Assembly (NCBI RefSeq): GCF_029223885.1
Contig: NZ_CP119409.1
Location: forward strand, 2,692,001-2,756,000
Direction: 5' to 3'
Source: Pararhizobium gei
GTDB taxonomy: Bacteria; Pseudomonadota; Alphaproteobacteria; Rhizobiales; Rhizobiaceae
DNA: 64,000 bases
Shown here: positions 58,812-64,000 of the stretch, piece after piece
How the letters are laid out: each line of letters begins with the position of its first letter
How positions within the stretch are numbered: the stretch's first letter is position 1
Translations under genes and position numbers: made by a program
Notes under the pieces: model-generated
The model's database searches: none
What the model saw: only the letters and a program-made list of their open reading frames with translations
What the model was told of the DNA's origin: nothing

Positions 58812-60488
58812 ATGATGACCCCAAGTCTCCGCCCGGACAATTCCCGCCCGATGTCGCGCGCAGGCGCACTTGCGATCGAGATGACCCGCTGGCCGAGCGT
58901 GACAGGAAGTGACGACGAGGCCGCCTTTTCGGGGCGGCTTATCAGCCTTCTTGCAGGACTGGACTATTTTCAAGCGCGTCCTGCCCAGTTGCTGGCGCTC
59001 GACACTCACGGAAATCCGCCGCGCCGGAACGTGGCGGCGCTGGTGCGCGGCAAGGGCCGCCACTGCCTTGTGCTGGCCGGGCACTACGATACAGTCTCGA
59101 TCGACAATTATGGCGGTCTCGCACCCCTCGCCTGCGAACCGGAGGCACTGACCCAGGCGCTGATCGAGGCGCTTTCCGGCAAAACGCGCAGTCCGGCGGA
59201 AGACAGGACGCTTGAAGACCTCCTCAGCGGCGCGTTTCTCGCAGGGCGCGGATTGCTCGACATGAAGAGCGGCCTGGCCGCCGGCATCGCTGTTCTGGAA
59301 CGTTTCGCAGCCCTTGAGGAGCCGCCGGGAAACCTCCTGTTCGTGGCCACTCCAGACGAGGAAAACCGGTCGCGCGGTATGCGGGCTCTCAGGGATAGTC
59401 TGCCGTCCTTGGCGAACCAATTCGGACTGGACATCATCGGCGGTATCAATCTGGACGCCAGTGGCGACGATGGCGACGGAACGGAAGGCCGCGCCGTTTA
59501 TTTCGGCTCTGTCGGCAAGTTCTCGCCTTTCGCTTTCGTCTCCGGCCGACCGACCCATGCCGGCTATGCCTTCGACGGCGTCAGCGCGCATCTGATCGGT
59601 GCAGAAATCATGCGCACCATGGAAACGAACAGCGCGCTTTGCGACGAAGCCCACGGCGAGATTTCTCCGGCTCCCGTCTGCCTGGAAGCCAGGGATCTGC
59701 GTCGTGGCTACGAAGTGACGACGCCCGCCCATGTCTGGCTGTCGTTCAACTGGTTGACGCACAAGCGCACGCCGCCAGAGCTGTTGGACACCTTCAAAAC
59801 GCTGGTGGCCGGAGCGATGCAGGCGGCGCTCGACGCCCAGGCGTGCAATGCCGCGGCATTCTTCGAACGGCAGGGCAATGTAAAAAGAACTGAAGCCTGT
59901 CAGGCGCATGTGCTGACGTTCGCTCAACTGCACGCGCAAGCGCTTTTGAATGGCGGCGCAGCGGCGGCAGAACGGCTGGCGGCCGTCCAGCAGTCCCTTG
60001 CGGACGCGGAAGACCCGATGGCGATCACCCGGCAGATCGTTACTGCCACGCTCGCCGAAGCCGGTCTCGAAGGACCGTTGGTCGTGGTGGGTTTTTCCAC
60101 CCTTCACTACCCTCGCGTCCATATCGGTAGCCTGGGCCATGCAGGCGAGGTCTTTGGAACGACAATTGTGTCGGCGTCACAGCGGTGTGCGGAGAAGCAC
60201 GCAACGAGCATCAGGGCGAAGCAGTTTTTTGCCGGTATTTCCGACATGAGCTTCTTCGGCCATCGCCCCGAGGCTGATGAGACGGAGCTTCTCGCCGCCA
60301 ATACGCCCTGCGCCAGCTTTATCGACAGGGCTCAAGGTGAAGCCTTGTCTTTCCCCGTGGTGAACATCGGGCCATGGGGACGCGACTACCATCAGAAATG
60401 GGAGCGCGTCCACATGGACTATACTTTCAACGTTTTGCCGGATGTGATCTACGAGGCGGCGTTTGCCGCCCTCAACGATGCCGGTTAG
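58812..60488 (+). CDS. M20-family peptidase (RocB-like)
   Basis: The 558-residue metallopeptidase has metal ligands visible in LAGHYDTV (His), RGLLDMKSG (Asp) and TPDEENRSRG (Glu pair). NWLTHKRTPPELLDTFK belongs to the dimerisation lid. Size and layout resemble RocB of arginine utilisation. The first two Met codons are equivalent. Its last 4 nt overlap the end of the convergent aminotransferase gene. Substrate unknown. Confidence 0.88.
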   Translation: MMTPSLRPDNSRPMSRAGALAIEMTRWPSVTGSDDEAAFSGRLISLLAGLDYFQARPAQLLALDTHGNPPRRNVAALVRGKGRHCLVLAGHYDTVSIDNYGGLAPLACEPEALTQALIEALSGKTRSPAEDRTLEDLLSGAFLAGRGLLDMKSGLAAGIAVLERFAALEEPPGNLLFVATPDEENRSRGMRALRDSLPSLANQFGLDIIGGINLDASGDDGDGTEGRAVYFGSVGKFSPFAFVSGRPTHAGYAFDGVSAHLIGAEIMRTMETNSALCDEAHGEISPAPVCLEARDLRRGYEVTTPAHVWLSFNWLTHKRTPPELLDTFKTLVAGAMQAALDAQACNAAAFFERQGNVKRTEACQAHVLTFAQLHAQALLNGGAAAAERLAAVQQSLADAEDPMAITRQIVTATLAEAGLEGPLVVVGFSTLHYPRVHIGSLGHAGEVFGTTIVSASQRCAEKHATSIRAKQFFAGISDMSFFGHRPEADETELLAANTPCASFIDRAQGEALSFPVVNIGPWGRDYHQKWERVHMDYTFNVLPDVIYEAAFAALNDAG

Positions 60489-61711
60489 GCTGCGGCCCGG
60501 GCTTCCTCACCGATCAGGCCACCAAGACGCGACATGCCCTCCTCGATCATCGCCTCGTCGGCGCAGGAGAAACTGAGACGCAGCGTATTGGCCCCGGAGC
60601 CATCGGCAAAGAAAGCCTTGCCCGGCACAAAGGCAACTTTGGCCGAAACCAGGGACTTGGCGAGAAGCTCCGCTCCGTCCATGCCTGAAGGCAGGGTCAG
60701 CCAGATGAACATGCCGCCTTCAGGCTGCGTCCAGTTGACGCCTGCCGGCATATATTTCGCCAGCGCCGCCAAAATGGCATCGCGCCGCGCCATGTAGACA
60801 GACTTGATCTTGGCAACCTGCGCATCGAAGCCGCGCTCGGCAACGTGGCAGATGGCCATCTGGTTGATGGTCGAGGAATGGAGATCGGCTGCCTGTTTCA
60901 TCAGGACCAGCTTCCGGATGACCGTATTGGACGCGCAAACCCAACCGACCCTGAGGCCCGGCGCCAGCGTCTTGGAGAAACTGCCGCAATAAATGGTCCG
61001 CGCCTCGTTGATGCTGCCCTTGCGGGCGATTTCAAGGGCCAGGATCGGCGGCACGGCATCGCCGTCATAGCGTAGGGATTGGTAGGCAGCATCCTCGATC
61101 AGGGCTATATCGAGTTCCTCGGCGAGATCCAGAACCTTTTCACGCGCCGCGAGATCGAGGCTTTCTCCCGTCGGGTTGGAGAATTCAGCCGACATATAGG
61201 CAAATTTCACCTGTCCGCCGGCCGCTGCAGCGGCTTCGCGATAGGCCTGCGGCGTGCGGTTGCCGGCGATCGTCAATTGATCGTAAGCCGGCTCATAGGC
61301 ATTGAAAGCCTGCAGGGCGCCGAGATAGGTCGGCCACGTCACCAGGGCGGTATCGTTTGGCGACAGGAACAGCTTGCCGAGATAATCCAGCGCCTGCTGC
61401 GAACCGGATGTGATCAGGATATTCTCCGGCTCGCAGGCAATGCCGATATCCGCCATGCGGCCGGCAAGCCACTGACGCAGCGGCAGATAGCCCTCGCTGA
61501 TTGAATACTGCAGGGCGGCGCTGACAGCCGGACCGCCGAAAATATCGGCATAGGCTTCCTTGAATTCCTTGTCGGGAAAAAGTGCCGGATCCGGAATTCC
61601 GCCGGCAAAGGATATGATATCCGGCCGGTCGAGCAATTTCAGCAGTTCCCGAATTTCAGAAGCGCGCATCCGCGACGAGCGGGTCGCAAAGATCTTTTCC
61701 CAATCCAGCAT
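60485..61711 (-). CDS. PLP-dependent aminotransferase (class I/II, LysN-like)
   Basis: The 408-residue protein has the fold-type I pattern: ITSGSQQALDYLGKLFLSPND, SAEFSNPTGESL, LIEDAAYQSLRYD and the PLP lysine in YCGSFSKTLAPGLRVGW. It is closest in look to 2-aminoadipate/multi-substrate aminotransferases. The acceptor is unclear. GAGGAAA precedes the ATG. It is convergent with the M20 peptidase gene, with which it could share amino-acid catabolism. Confidence 0.92.
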   Translation of the reverse strand: MLDWEKIFATRSSRMRASEIRELLKLLDRPDIISFAGGIPDPALFPDKEFKEAYADIFGGPAVSAALQYSISEGYLPLRQWLAGRMADIGIACEPENILITSGSQQALDYLGKLFLSPNDTALVTWPTYLGALQAFNAYEPAYDQLTIAGNRTPQAYREAAAAAGGQVKFAYMSAEFSNPTGESLDLAAREKVLDLAEELDIALIEDAAYQSLRYDGDAVPPILALEIARKGSINEARTIYCGSFSKTLAPGLRVGWVCASNTVIRKLVLMKQAADLHSSTINQMAICHVAERGFDAQVAKIKSVYMARRDAILAALAKYMPAGVNWTQPEGGMFIWLTLPSGMDGAELLAKSLVSAKVAFVPGKAFFADGSGANTLRLSFSCADEAMIEEGMSRLGGLIGEEARAAA

Positions 61712-61914
61712 GGCAGTTTCCTCAGATTATGCTTTTCCAGGACAAGACCACGATGAGCTTATTAAGTCAACAATGCTGACCTATATTTTCACTTCCGAAA
61801 GCGCTTTCTTCCGGCAGAATCTAAGCTGAAGCGATGACATGCACGGGCGTCAACGAGGCCCAACGCGGGAGACCGGTCCGGCGGTTGATGCCGGCCGTTT
61901 CGATGGCTTATCAA

Positions 61915-61939
61915 ACCGAAACGGCAGACAGCCTGCCGT
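61915..61939 (-). terminator. Terminator of the 32-residue microprotein gene
   Basis: On the minus strand ACGGCAG (61933-61939) and CTGCCGT (61921-61927) form a 7-bp stem with a 5-nt loop, followed by TTCGGTTT. It begins at the last base of the microprotein stop codon. Confidence 0.7.
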
Positions 61940-62037
61940 CAGACCTCATGGCCGTAGAAGCTGAGCGCCACCAGCGTGACGATTGCGCAGATGATGACGA
62001 CATCGAACACAGCGAAATGATAGAAGAACGTAGACAT
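61939..62037 (-). CDS. 32-residue membrane microprotein
   Basis: The ORF reads MSTFFYHFAVFDVVIICAIV then TLVALSFYGHEV. Residues 9-27 form one hydrophobic helix; the ends are short and polar. A perfect AGGAGG lies at 62046-62051, 8 nt before the ATG. A TTGGAA-N17-TATTAT promoter is just upstream and an intrinsic terminator directly follows, so the whole transcription unit fits in about 180 bp. I know no family. It is too short for standard ORF calling but has every mark of a real gene. Confidence 0.8.
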   Translation of the reverse strand: MSTFFYHFAVFDVVIICAIVTLVALSFYGHEV

Positions 62038-62058
62038 GGCAGTATCCTCCTAAGGCGG

Positions 62059-62087
62059 ATAATACTCCAAAATGCGTCATTTTCCAA
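62059..62087 (-). promoter_or_regulatory. Promoter of the microprotein gene
   Basis: On the minus strand TTGGAA (62082-62087) and TATTAT (62059-62064) are separated by exactly 17 nt. Transcription should start near 62052, giving a very short leader that consists mostly of the AGGAGG site. Confidence 0.7.
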
Positions 62088-62104
62088 ATCTTGCTTTGAA
62101 AAAG

Positions 62105-62135
62105 GGGAAAGGCCGGAGAACAAAACTCCGGCCTT
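62105..62135 (-). terminator. Terminator of ilvC
   Basis: On the minus strand AAGGCCGGAG (62126-62135) and CTCCGGCCTT (62109-62118) form a 10-bp stem, with TTCCCCTTTTTC following. It lies about 45 nt after the ilvC stop. Confidence 0.85.
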
Positions 62136-62177
62136 CCAGTACAATGCGATGCAACATTTCCATGTTGCTATGCAAAA

Positions 62178-63907
<1,730 letters not shown>

Positions 63908-63911
63908 CAAA

Positions 63912-63925
63912 GTACCGTACGGTAC
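63912..63925. promoter_or_regulatory. Palindromic TetR-type operator
   Basis: GTACCGTACGGTAC is a perfect 14-bp palindrome, 5 bp upstream of the regulator start and just downstream of its -10 box. This is the classic place for autorepression. Confidence 0.75.
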
Positions 63926-63932
63926 GGTTCTG

Positions 63933-63961
63933 CTTATGTCGCAAAGATTTTGGCGGGTCAA
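63933..63961 (-). promoter_or_regulatory. Promoter of the TetR gene
   Basis: On the minus strand TTGACC (63956-63961) and CATAAG (63933-63938) are 17 nt apart, and the operator palindrome follows 7 nt later. The -10 match is only moderate. Confidence 0.5.
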
Positions 63962-64000
63962 GAGGCAAGTGCAGAATAATCAGGCAGAAATCCCACGGTC

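Noticed and set aside
63937..63950. TTTGCGACAT-like motif near the TetR promoter resembling the motif before the GlxA-type regulator.
   Set aside because: It is a single short match without repeats or dyad, and could easily occur by chance.

Overview
The window reads as chromosomal DNA of a Rhizobiaceae-type alphaproteobacterium. It is GC-rich and densely coded. Its gene types (CobP/CobQ, ExoD- and ExoQ-like proteins, several DUF1127-type small proteins, a DctB/DctD pair, a TctCBA transporter, a GlxA/GbdR-like AraC regulator, an entericidin-like lipoprotein) are typical of Rhizobium/Agrobacterium/Sinorhizobium relatives. I see no phage, insertion sequence, CRISPR array or rRNA. One tRNA-Lys(CTT) is present.

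Layout. 1-2252 (minus): B12 synthesis, with cobQ, then a long cobalamin riboswitch with its own promoter leading into cobP, which is cut by the window edge. 3004-6111: an operon for a ProXWV-type quaternary-amine ABC importer. 6142-9045: an acyltransferase-3 protein and an O-antigen-ligase/ExoQ-like protein. 9065-10133: a zinc-dependent homocysteine/betaine methyltransferase behind a perfect 16-bp palindrome. 10587-13318: an ECF sigma factor and a membrane-anchored VWA protein that may be its anti-sigma. 13365-14876: a phosphodiester glycosidase and a Cys-rich Fe-S protein.

14178-25686 is the most interesting region. It is a corrinoid-dependent C1 island built of parts best known from methanogens and acetogens: a non-pyrrolysine MttB-family methyltransferase, its corrinoid protein, a DUF1638 protein, a PF13769 protein, a MetV-like and a MetF-like protein, an AcsE/MtrH-like methyl-corrinoid:tetrahydrofolate methyltransferase, a small uncharacterised protein, and a RACo-type [2Fe-2S]/ASKHA corrinoid activator. 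The proposed flow is: quaternary amine (glycine betaine or a relative) to methyl-corrinoid to methyl-THF to methylene-THF, probably oxidative in this organism. The importer, the BHMT-like enzyme, a dimethylglycine-dehydrogenase-like flavoprotein (39632-42193) and a GbdR-like regulator (35579-36583) make the window look like a methylated-amine hub served by local B12 synthesis. The substrate is inferred, not shown.

25640-35145: topoisomerase IB, a LysR regulator divergent from a small DUF1127-like gene, a DctB/DctD two-component system (the latter with GAFPGA instead of GAFTGA) directly upstream of a TctCBA carboxylate transporter, and a DUF1127 gene. 35250-39396: the GlxA-type regulator behind a cluster of repeated motifs, a REC-REC-GGDEF diguanylate cyclase, a REC-REC protein and a small exported protein. 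39632-49264: the flavoprotein, a large MscS-type channel and a complete sulfate importer. 49408-63961: an OatA-like acyltransferase, small hypothetical genes, tRNA-Lys, a PhzF/Nudix/endonuclease-family operon, a CASTOR/POLLUX-like channel, an aldo-keto reductase, an M20 peptidase, an aminotransferase, a 32-residue membrane microprotein with its own promoter and terminator, ilvC and a TetR regulator. Starts were moved from the longest ORF wherever a Shine-Dalgarno, an operator or an overlap argued for it.
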